DNA from: Bacteroidales bacterium
GTDB taxonomy: Bacteria; Bacteroidota; Bacteroidia; Bacteroidales; F082
Assembly: GCA_017439405.1 (NCBI GenBank)
Contig: JAFSJF010000012.1
Coordinates: forward strand, 1-64,000
DNA length: 64,000 bases
Direction of reading: 5' to 3'
The notes beneath the pieces are model-generated. The model was not told where the DNA came from. It saw nothing but the letters and a program-made list of their open reading frames with translations, and ran no database searches. The stretch's first letter is position 1. Each line of letters begins with the position of its first letter. Both the position numbers and the translations under genes were made by a program. Positions 55,538 through 62,341 of this stretch are shown piece after piece.

Positions 55538-56596
55538 TTAGTTTCTGCGGACAGGACGCACAGTGTGACCGTAGTAGCGTTTTGTATCACCCATCAAAAA
55601 AATGACTCCTGCACCATAATCACACGAAAGCATATGGAAATGCCATGCAAGGTCTGGACTATGCGTGGCAAGTGTACTCGACCAGTAGTAACCAATGCTA
55701 CCAACATCATTAATCTCTCTGTCATAGCGGCGGCCAGCAGTAGGTAGGAAGATGCTGTTGCCATTAGAGGAAACGAAACGCCACCCATTCGCTCTGTACT
55801 GCGGAACAGGTATGTGGTCAGTGTGCTCTAATAGTTCCTCCCATTGCTCCTTTGTGGGTGTATACCAGCCATTACCCCAGTTGACTGTTGCCGCATCGTC
55901 ATCAGATTGAAGGACAACCAGGTTGTCGGTGAAACCATTATAGCCGTAATCATAGTAGTTGCAGTACTTGGTCAACTGATCACTATAAAAGTTACAATAC
56001 TTGTATGTAATCCAATCGTAAATACTCTTAGGCTGCGTCTCGCCCCAGGCGAAGTAGTCGCCATAGCCTTCGGGCGTGTCGGCACCCACGTTGCAGGTGG
56101 CCCAAAGGGTGCCGCTCGGCAGGCCAAGGTCTACCCACTCGTGGTCGTTCAAGCCGCCACCGCCGCCATTGCCACCACCTCCACCACCGTTATCGCCTTC
56201 GGTGATGAAGCTCTTGTCGTCGCCATAGTAGTACTCCAAGCCGCGCAAAGCGTAAGCACGAACATGATATTGCGTGCCAGGTTCAAGACCCGTGAGCGTA
56301 CAAACATACGGCTCGTTCCAGTTCGTGGTGGAAAGGTGCGCGTCATCCACCGTGGGGTTGAGGCCCTTGCTCCAGCACACGCCCAGCCCGCTCATCGAAA
56401 GCCCTTGGGTTACTATCACATCACCGCCGCACACTGCGGAAGTCTGCGTGATGTCCTGAGGCGTGTAGGTCGTCACTTTCACCTCCTCGTTTATGGGTTC
56501 GGGTTCTTCGTTGTTTTCGGGTTTGTTGCAACTGCCGGCACAAACCACTGCCGTCATGAGCATCAAGGCTGCCATTGCCTTCATTACTTTTTTCAT
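55538..56596 (-). CDS. FISUMP-domain lipoprotein, 352 aa
   Basis: The start MKKVMKAMAALMLMTAVVCA gives a lipoprotein signal with Cys in CAGSCNKPEN. An Ig/fibronectin-like region (about residues 40-130; SAVCGGDVIVTQGLSMSGLG) is followed by a Gly-rich linker. The FISUMP (Fib_succ_major) domain has LNDHEWVDLGLPSGTLWATC, then VGADTPEGYGDYFAWGETQP, GWYTPTKEQWEELLEHTD and YYWSSTLATHS. Such proteins are surface-exposed and often bind or decorate polysaccharides. It is a single gene, divergent in type from its neighbours. Confidence 0.85.
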   Translation of the reverse strand: MKKVMKAMAALMLMTAVVCAGSCNKPENNEEPEPINEEVKVTTYTPQDITQTSAVCGGDVIVTQGLSMSGLGVCWSKGLNPTVDDAHLSTTNWNEPYVCTLTGLEPGTQYHVRAYALRGLEYYYGDDKSFITEGDNGGGGGGNGGGGGLNDHEWVDLGLPSGTLWATCNVGADTPEGYGDYFAWGETQPKSIYDWITYKYCNFYSDQLTKYCNYYDYGYNGFTDNLVVLQSDDDAATVNWGNGWYTPTKEQWEELLEHTDHIPVPQYRANGWRFVSSNGNSIFLPTAGRRYDREINDVGSIGYYWSSTLATHSPDLAWHFHMLSCDYGAGVIFLMGDTKRYYGHTVRPVRRN

Positions 56597-56748
56597 AGTG
56601 ATTGATTTAGTGATTATTACGTTTGTTTATGGTACATTCATCCTCATGGCAAAATTAAAACAATTCATAGTAAGTCCATTGTTCGTAATATAACAAGTGT
56701 TTTGTCACAACCATAACAAGATACTTTCCTAAACTGTCAAATATTATT

Positions 56749-56979
56749 TTACACTTTCTTGTTCTCCCAATAGTCAGAATAGACCTTGAAAAAATTATAA
56801 TCCATTATGTCGCAAAGCCTTGAAAGAATTTCGGTGCTCATCCATTGGCACTCGAAAAGATGATAGACGTTCTGCCGCGAGCAATGCAGCTTGCGAGCGA
56901 GCCACGCCACGGTACGCTCCTGGCGGGCGAGTTCTTCTTTGATAAGGTGACCGATATGTGGTGCTTCGTGCGTGGGCAT
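56749..56979 (-). CDS. Small XRE-type HTH protein, copy 3, 76 aa
   Basis: The start is the ATG at 56979 (MPTHEAPHIGHLIKEELARQ). The HTH is RTVAWLARKLHCSRQNVYHL, ending KVYSDYWENKKV. It is slightly shorter than the other two copies and its recognition region is changed (CQWMSTEILSRLCDIMDYNF). It has the same leader (56980-57183) and similar sequence downstream to copy 1 (TTTTGTCACAACCATAACAA-like). Confidence 0.82.
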   Translation of the reverse strand: MPTHEAPHIGHLIKEELARQERTVAWLARKLHCSRQNVYHLFECQWMSTEILSRLCDIMDYNFFKVYSDYWENKKV

Positions 56980-57183
56980 TGTCCTTGAGGTTTGGGTACA
57001 AAAAAGCGTGGAATCTATTTCTTGCTTGACATCCAGGGCTTTCCACACCCCACGCACCATACAAGTATTCCACGCCGTGCCACACACGACGTTTAATAAC
57101 TTGCTCTTGGTGCATTTGTCCTCCAAAGAGGACGCTGTGGAAAGTTTGGATGCCAAGAACTTGCTACAAACGCTATTTTATGC
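56980..57183 (-). ncRNA. Conserved leader upstream of HTH copy 3
   Basis: It begins with the conserved AGCGTTTGTAGCAAGTTCTT (about 57150-57175 on the minus strand), carries the GCGTGGAAT/ATTCCACGC pair and ends at the HTH ATG. Length matches the other two to within about 4 bases. Confidence 0.55.
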
Positions 57184-57243
57184 TATGTCAATTTTGGGTT
57201 TTCTGAGTTGTTTTCAATGTTTGTTTTGTTAATTATATGATTT

Positions 57244-57834
57244 CTATTTACTTACAACATCCAACAGGTCAAAATACATGTACCTTGTCTTCAAAGGTAA
57301 TTGCATTCCGGCATTTTCAGCCTCTTGCTCTTCCGTGGAAAACAGATAACGAAATCCATTCTTCTCATAAAACGACAATGCATTCAGCACGTTGTATGAA
57401 TCAACTGCAAGATAGCGGCATCCCGTTTTGTTATCCGACTGGACAAACCACCGCTTAATGAAATCCATCAACTCAGTGCCTACGCCTCTGCCTGCAAAAT
57501 CAACATTCACACCCAAACGGCCAAGCAACACTGCGGGATAACGGCGCATTTGTTTTTCACGAGGTATAGCATCGTTTATCTTTTTCTTACGACTATTGGG
57601 CAGCTGGTCAACACGCACACTATCGTTAGAAAGCGTAAATGCACAAATGATAACAGAAGGTTCTTCATCCAAAAGATAGCAATACGTCTTGCCAAGAAGT
57701 TTTTCTGCATATTTGGATGAATCTTTCATGAAGAACTCATCAAGGTCGGAGTTTCCACATGAAAACGATTGGCACGAATCGATGATTTCACGGGTCAGCA
57801 AACGGAAAGTACCGTGTTCTGCAAGAAATCCCAT
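57244..57834 (-). CDS. GNAT acetyltransferase, toxin-like (TacT/AtaT type), 196 aa
   Basis: A GNAT fold: MGFLAEHGTFRLLTREIIDS, then DEEPSVIICAFTLSNDSVRV, PAVLLGRLGVNVDFAGRGVG (acyl-CoA loop Q/R-x-x-G-x-G/A) and YLAVDSYNVLNALSFYEKNG. This arrangement is the same as in tRNA-acetylating toxins (TacT, AtaT). A 52-aa gene 7 bases upstream, in the same direction, fits its antitoxin. Cytoplasmic. It could also be a metabolite acetyltransferase, but the pairing argues for a toxin. Confidence 0.82.
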   Translation of the reverse strand: MGFLAEHGTFRLLTREIIDSCQSFSCGNSDLDEFFMKDSSKYAEKLLGKTYCYLLDEEPSVIICAFTLSNDSVRVDQLPNSRKKKINDAIPREKQMRRYPAVLLGRLGVNVDFAGRGVGTELMDFIKRWFVQSDNKTGCRYLAVDSYNVLNALSFYEKNGFRYLFSTEEQEAENAGMQLPLKTRYMYFDLLDVVSK

Positions 57835-57841
57835 AATCCGT

Positions 57842-58000
57842 TCAATTCAATTTTGCTTTGGCCATCATCCTCTCAAAATCCTCTTGAGAAAGCGCCAATT
57901 CAACGGTATGTGGATTACGCTCAGCCGCCTCTGCTTCCTCGATAAAACGCTCCGCGTCAACCCCAGTCAAAACAGGAATAGGTCTAATCTCTAAAGCCAT
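57842..58000 (-). CDS. 52-aa antitoxin-like protein upstream of the GNAT gene
   Basis: A short gene: the ATG at 58000 gives MALEIRPIPVLTGVDAERFI, then EEAEAAERNPHTVELALSQE and a basic end KAKLN with a TGA at 57842. It lies 7 bases upstream of the GNAT toxin-like gene. Such small acidic proteins with a short N-terminal strand and a helical tail typically neutralise GNAT toxins and bind their own promoter. Frame openness and position give good support. Confidence 0.78.
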   Translation of the reverse strand: MALEIRPIPVLTGVDAERFIEEAEAAERNPHTVELALSQEDFERMMAKAKLN

Positions 58001-58080
58001 GGTATTGTGCCTTTCATTTTAACGCCTGCAAAAATACATAAAATTTCTGAATCCATCCAAAACTTCATTCAAAAGAAATC

Positions 58081-58090
58081 CCTACCTTTG
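58081..58090 (+). promoter_or_regulatory. -7 box before the dipeptidase gene
   Basis: CCTACCTTTG contains TACCTTTG, a good -7 element. The 5' leader of about 100 bases includes TTAAACAATTAAACAATC-like low-complexity direct repeats before the ATG at 58193. Confidence 0.6.
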
Positions 58091-58192
58091 CAATTCCTAT
58101 TTCTTAGACTGCTTCGTCCCTCGCAGTGACGCGAAGCGGCACTTCAACAACAATTAAACAATTAAACAATCAACAATTAAACACATACCATT

Positions 58193-59569
58193 ATGCAAAT
58201 CACCAACAACTACATCGAAGCCAACAAAGACCGTTTCCTTGAGGAACTCTTTGGCTTGATCAGAATCCCTTCAATCAGCTCAGAGTCGGCCCACAAGCCC
58301 GACATGGTACGTTGCGCAGAATGCTGGCGCGACAACCTGCTGAAAGCCGGTGCCGACAAGGCCGAGGTGATGCCCACCGAGGGCAATCCCATCGTCTACG
58401 GCGAGAAAATCATCGACCCGAAACTGCCCACCGTCTTGGTCTACGGCCACTACGACGTGATGCCCGTCGACCCCATCGACCTCTGGCACACCGACCCGTT
58501 TGAACCCGTCGTCAAGGACGGCAAGATCTGGGCTCGCGGCGCCGACGACGACAAAGGCCAGTCGTTCATGCACGCCAAGGCTTTCGAGACGATGGTGAAG
58601 ACCAACACCCTCCCCTGCAACGTGAAGTTCATGCTCGAAGGCGAAGAGGAAATTGGCTCGGGCAGTCTCTCGAAGTGGATTGAGGACTACAAAGATTTGG
58701 TGAAGGCCGACATCATCCTCGTTTCCGACACCTCGATGATTGCCACCGACGTGCCGAGCATCACCACGGGACTGCGCGGCTTGGCCTACTGGGAAATCGA
58801 GGTCACCGGCCCCAACGCCGACCTGCACTCAGGCCTGTTCGGTGGTGCCGTGGCCAACCCGCTCAACACCTTGTGCGAGATGATTGCCAAGTGCATGGAC
58901 GAAAACAACCACATCACCATCCCGCACTTCTACGACGACGTGGTGGAAAGCACGCCCCGCGAGCGCGAACTGCTCAACATGGCGCCTTACAGCGAGGACG
59001 ACTTCAAGAAGAGCCTCGGCGTGAACGCCTTGCGCGGCGAGAACGGCTACACCAAGATTGAACGCGTCGGCATCCGCCCGACCTTCGACCTCTGCGGAAT
59101 GTGGGGAGGCTACACGGGCGAAGGCTCCAAGACCGTGCTGCCCTCGAAGGCCTACGCCAAGCTGTCGTGCCGCCTCGTGCCCAACCAGAACCACGAGAAG
59201 ATTGCCGAGCTGGTGAAGGACTACTTCGAGCAGAACGCTCCCGATTACGTAACCGTTAAAGTCACGCCGCTGCATGGCGGACAGGCCTACGGCTGCCCCA
59301 TCGAGCTGCCGGCCTACAAAGCCGCCGAAGCTGCCTACATGGACACCTACGGCAAGCAGCCCATCCCGATGCGTTCAGGCGGCTCCATCCCGATTATCGC
59401 GAGGTTCGAGGAAGTGCTCGGCATCAAGTCCATCCTGATGGGCTTCGGCCTCGGCGAAGACGCCATCCACAGCCCCAACGAGAACTACCGCCTCGACCAC
59501 TTCTACAAAGGCATCGAGACGATTATCGCTTTCTATCAGCATTTCGCTGATGGAGTTAAAACAGCCTAA
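58193..59569 (+). CDS. M20-family dipeptidase, 458 aa
   Basis: A co-catalytic zinc peptidase of the M20 (PepV/CNDP-like) family: VLVYGHYDVMPVDP (His-x-Asp zinc ligands), WARGADDDKGQSFMHAKAFE, KFMLEGEEEIGSGSL (catalytic Glu and a ligand) and VSDTSMIATDVPSITTGLRG. The dimerisation/lid region is GPNADLHSGLFGGAVANPLN. The C-terminal zinc site is FGLGEDAIHSPNENYRLDHF. It cleaves dipeptides in the cytoplasm, probably linked to peptide nutrition; the POT transporter at the other end of the que genes may supply it. It has its own terminator. Confidence 0.95.
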   Translation: MQITNNYIEANKDRFLEELFGLIRIPSISSESAHKPDMVRCAECWRDNLLKAGADKAEVMPTEGNPIVYGEKIIDPKLPTVLVYGHYDVMPVDPIDLWHTDPFEPVVKDGKIWARGADDDKGQSFMHAKAFETMVKTNTLPCNVKFMLEGEEEIGSGSLSKWIEDYKDLVKADIILVSDTSMIATDVPSITTGLRGLAYWEIEVTGPNADLHSGLFGGAVANPLNTLCEMIAKCMDENNHITIPHFYDDVVESTPRERELLNMAPYSEDDFKKSLGVNALRGENGYTKIERVGIRPTFDLCGMWGGYTGEGSKTVLPSKAYAKLSCRLVPNQNHEKIAELVKDYFEQNAPDYVTVKVTPLHGGQAYGCPIELPAYKAAEAAYMDTYGKQPIPMRSGGSIPIIARFEEVLGIKSILMGFGLGEDAIHSPNENYRLDHFYKGIETIIAFYQHFADGVKTA

Positions 59570-59593
59570 AACCTTGTATCACATGGAATTGCA

Positions 59594-59626
59594 AAGGAAG
59601 AAACTACTAAGGTTCTTCCTTTTTTC
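59594..59626 (+). terminator. Terminator of the dipeptidase gene
   Basis: AAGGAAGAA (59594-59602) pairs with TTCTTCCTT (59613-59621) and is followed by five T. Confidence 0.85.
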
Positions 59627-59680
59627 ATACCATTCACCAACACTTTGACCGACAGTCGTATCCCCCGTATCAGGCAAAAC

Positions 59681-60271
59681 TTACAAAATACCCAATACCC
59701 TATGCACTTGCAAGGAAAGCCGCCAGCCATTGTTTTGCATCACTGCTTCCACACAGGATTTCATGTGGACATTCCGTTGTATTTCGTCTTCACAAAAACA
59801 AGGTTGCAAAAAACGCTGCATGGTCTGGATTTCATCGTATTGCGCCAAATCTTGGCCGAAAAAGACCACTTTCAACTCATCGCAAGCCGTTAATACACAA
59901 GGCTCTAAATCGCCGCCTTCAAATGCGGTCTTGGGCGACAGCGTCACCCAATCCAAATTCCTTGGCAAAAGTCGCGTCCCGTTGGTCTCAATGGCGATTT
60001 TCTTGCCTGTCTTTTGCTTCAGTTCCGCCACGAAAGCCTCGTCGATGAACAAAGAAGGCTCGCCTCCAGTCAGCACGAGCAAGGGAGCAATGGGATACTT
60101 ATTAACCTCATCCACAATCTCTTGCACGGTCATCATTGCACCGTCCTGATGTTGCGTGTCGCAGAAATGGCAACGCAAATTGCAGCCGCTGAAGCGCACA
60201 AAGACGGCGGGCGTCCCCGTATGGAAGCCCTCGCCTTGCAGGGAATAGAATATTTCGTTGATGCGATACAT
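59681..60271 (-). CDS. queE: 7-carboxy-7-deazaguanine synthase (QueE)
   Basis: A radical-SAM enzyme of the preQ1 pathway. MYRINEIFYSLQGEGFHTGT, then FVRFSGCNLRCHFCDTQHQD gives the CxxxCxxC cluster motif. Further on, LLVLTGGEPSLFIDEAFVAE and IAIETNGTRLLPRNLDWVTL complete the SAM site, and VLTACDELKVVFFGQDLAQY follows. It converts carboxy-tetrahydropterin to CDG. It is the last gene of the queF-queC-queD-queE series, with a palindromic element in the 172-base gap just before its start. Confidence 0.95.
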   Translation of the reverse strand: MYRINEIFYSLQGEGFHTGTPAVFVRFSGCNLRCHFCDTQHQDGAMMTVQEIVDEVNKYPIAPLLVLTGGEPSLFIDEAFVAELKQKTGKKIAIETNGTRLLPRNLDWVTLSPKTAFEGGDLEPCVLTACDELKVVFFGQDLAQYDEIQTMQRFLQPCFCEDEIQRNVHMKSCVEAVMQNNGWRLSLQVHRVLGIL

Positions 60272-60444
60272 TTAACTACGAATTGCACGAATTTAACGAA
60301 TTGTTTCTCTGAATTATGTAGATGCAAGCATCCTATTTTTACGAATTTGTAGCTACGCGAACAAAAGATTCGTAAGATTTGCAGCCTTGGCTGCTAAATA
60401 CTCATCGACTCTCATTCGCAAAATTCGTCAAATTCGAAGTCCCA
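60272..60444. repeat. MITE-like palindromic element between queD and queE
   Basis: It starts TAACTACGAATTGCACGAAT and ends with complementary ATTCGTCAAATTCGAAGT-like sequence. Inside are AGATGCAAGCATCCT and the palindrome GCAGCCTTGGCTGC. It has the same layout as 61625-61778. It carries whatever leader queE uses, since its end abuts the queE ATG. Confidence 0.78.
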
Positions 60445-60798
60445 TTAATCAAAGTTCTGCGGCGCGTCGTCCTTGATGTAGGAAGCCTTGTTGTCGCGCG
60501 ACTCCCACACATCAGCGCGGTAGCAGTTCGGAACAGTATCGACAATCCACTTGGCCAAGTTTTCGGCGGTCGGATTGAAATCCAACACCTCATTGATATT
60601 GGTATGGTCTATCTTCCCGTGAATCAGTCGCTTGATTTCGGTAAAGTCGAACACCATGCCGTTGCTGTCCAATTCCTTGGCGCGGCAATACACATTGATT
60701 TTCCAGTTGTGGCCATGCAGGTTCTCACACTTGCTCTCATAATCGAGGTAGAGCTGGTGGCAGGCCGAGATTTCTAAGGTCTTCCTGACGTAATACAT
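60445..60798 (-). CDS. queD: 6-carboxy-tetrahydropterin synthase (QueD)
   Basis: A PTPS-family enzyme of 117 aa. MYYVRKTLEISACHQLYLDY begins the fold. Zinc ligands are the His of SACH and those of ENLHGHNWKINV, and MVFDFTEIKRLIHGKIDHTN matches the QueD/FolB-type core. The end, NPTAENLAKWIVDTVPNCYR, carries the Glu that binds the pterin. It makes carboxy-tetrahydropterin from dihydroneopterin triphosphate, one step before QueE. Confidence 0.93.
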   Translation of the reverse strand: MYYVRKTLEISACHQLYLDYESKCENLHGHNWKINVYCRAKELDSNGMVFDFTEIKRLIHGKIDHTNINEVLDFNPTAENLAKWIVDTVPNCYRADVWESRDNKASYIKDDAPQNFD

Positions 60799-60949
60799 AT
60801 TCAGTTTATAGTTTGGAGTTGTTCAGTTATCAGTTATTATTTGACGCTGGACGCGGGAGGGCTGAAAGCTGGATTTGTGGCAGATTATGGAATAGGGCGC
60901 GATGACGAATCGGATGATTTGTTTTCGATTTATGTACGATTTGTTTCCC

Positions 60950-61603
60950 TTAACACTCGTATTCGGTTTTGTCGTCGATGCCGGCTTCGCGGAGGGCCTC
61001 GATGCGCTCGCGGCAGGTGCCGCATTTGCCGCAGTGCTTCTCGCCGCCTTTGTAGCAGGAGTAGGTTTCGGTGTAATCGAGGCCCAAAGCCTTGCCGTGC
61101 TCGGCTATTTCCTTCTTGCTGAGGTAAGTATATGGTGCGTACACCGTAATGTTTTCATACGTTCCCGCCGACATGGCCTCCGACATGGCCTTGACGAACG
61201 CGGGGCGGCAGTCGGGATAGATGCTGTGGTCGCCAGCGTGGTTGGCAATCATCACGCGCTTCAGGCCGTTGCTTTCGGCGATGCCCGCAGCGATGGCGAG
61301 CATGATGCCGTTGCGGAAAGGCACCACCGTCGATTTCATGTTCTCGTCGTTATAGTTGCCTTCGGGGATATCGTCAGCGGTCATCAGAAGGGCACTCTTG
61401 AAATAGCGGTGCATAAAGTCGAGCGGCACCACGATGTGCTTGATTCCCAAGCGTTGGCAATGCGTGACGGCACACACGCGCTCGCGACCGTTTTGCGTCG
61501 AGCCATAGTCGAAGGTGATGGCCAAGGCGATTTCGTCCTTGAACTCGTAGAGCATCGTGGTCGAGTCCATGCCGCCGGAGATGATGATTGCTGCGTCTTT
61601 CAT
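60950..61603 (-). CDS. queC: 7-cyano-7-deazaguanine synthase (QueC)
   Basis: An ATP-pyrophosphatase type enzyme. The P-loop is IIISGGMDSTTMLYEFK, followed by AITFDYGSTQNGRERVCAV. The zinc site near the C-terminus has cysteines in YSCYKGGEKHCGKCGTCRER. It converts CDG to preQ0 with ATP and ammonia. It lies in the same direction as queF (184 bases upstream, with a palindromic element between) and queD. The 218-aa length is normal. Confidence 0.95.
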   Translation of the reverse strand: MKDAAIIISGGMDSTTMLYEFKDEIALAITFDYGSTQNGRERVCAVTHCQRLGIKHIVVPLDFMHRYFKSALLMTADDIPEGNYNDENMKSTVVPFRNGIMLAIAAGIAESNGLKRVMIANHAGDHSIYPDCRPAFVKAMSEAMSAGTYENITVYAPYTYLSKKEIAEHGKALGLDYTETYSCYKGGEKHCGKCGTCRERIEALREAGIDDKTEYEC

Positions 61604-61624
61604 AAATTTTGTATATCAACTATT

Positions 61625-61778
61625 TAACTACGAATTATACGAATATGACGAATTTGAGGGAGAATTTTGGATGCAAGCATCCGAATTATGACGAATCGTC
61701 AAATGATTCGTATTCATTCGCGGCTTGAGCCGCAAAATGCTATTGATAGTATTCGTTTCATTCGTGTAATTCGTAGTT
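61625..61778. repeat. MITE-like palindromic element between queF and queC
   Basis: AACTACGAATTATACGAATA at one end is complementary, with few mismatches, to ATTCGTGTAATTCGTAGTT at the other. Inside are the perfect palindrome GGATGCAAGCATCC (61669-61682) and GCGGCTTGAGCCGC (61720-61733). It has the same order of parts as 60272-60444. Confidence 0.85.
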
Positions 61779-61787
61779 TTCATTTCA

Positions 61788-62258
61788 TTATGAATTGTGG
61801 AAGTTAGCCAAAAGGCGCTGTTTTACCATATCCTGGTGCTCGGTATCGCCGTAGTTGGCAAAAGGCTTGATGGAGATGCCGCCACGCGGATTGAAAAAGC
61901 CGATGACTTCCAGATACTTGGGATTCATCAGCTTGACCAAGTCCTTCATGATGATGTTCACGCAATCCTCGTGGAAGTCGCCATGGTTGCGGAAGCTGAA
62001 GAGGTAGAGCTTGAGGCTCTTGCTCTCCACCATCAGCGTGCGCGGGATGTAATTAATAATAAGGTGTCCGAAGTCGGGCTGGCCCGTCTTTGGACACAGC
62101 GAGGTAAACTCGGGGCAATCTAAAGTCACAAGGTATTCGTTTTCAGGGTGTTTGTTCTCGAAAACCTCCAGCACCTCGGGGGTATAGTCATAATTGTACT
62201 GGGTGTTTTGGTTGCCTAAGAGCGTCACGCCTTTTAATTCTTGTTCGTTTCTCGACAT
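61788..62258 (-). CDS. queF: NADPH-dependent preQ0 reductase (QueF)
   Basis: The short QueF type (156 aa). [20 protein letters not shown], then [20 protein letters not shown] holds the catalytic Cys and the QueF motif (E-x-x-S-L-K-x-Y-L region as [18 protein letters not shown]). It reduces preQ0 to preQ1, which is inserted in tRNA for queuosine. It is the first gene of the series, with a TATTTTTGC -7 box at 62274-62282. No preQ1 riboswitch structure was noticed upstream. Confidence 0.95.
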   Translation of the reverse strand: MSRNEQELKGVTLLGNQNTQYNYDYTPEVLEVFENKHPENEYLVTLDCPEFTSLCPKTGQPDFGHLIINYIPRTLMVESKSLKLYLFSFRNHGDFHEDCVNIIMKDLVKLMNPKYLEVIGFFNPRGGISIKPFANYGDTEHQDMVKQRLLANFHNS

Positions 62259-62273
62259 GGGTCTTTATTTTGC

Positions 62274-62322
62274 CTGCAAAAATAATAAAAATTGTAAGGC
62301 TGCCATAATATGACAGCCCTAC
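62274..62322 (-). terminator. Terminator of the POT gene followed by the queF -7 box
   Basis: On the minus strand GTAGGGCTGTC (62312-62322) pairs with GGCAGCCTTAC (62294-62304), then a T-rich run leads into TATTTTTGC (62274-62282). Confidence 0.75.
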
Positions 62323-62341
62323 AAACGTATTAAATTGATTT

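Noticed and set aside
62259..62341. preQ1 riboswitch upstream of queF
   Set aside because: The short leader contains only the POT terminator and a -7 box. I saw no compact preQ1 hairpin/pseudoknot with the usual A-rich tail before any que gene.
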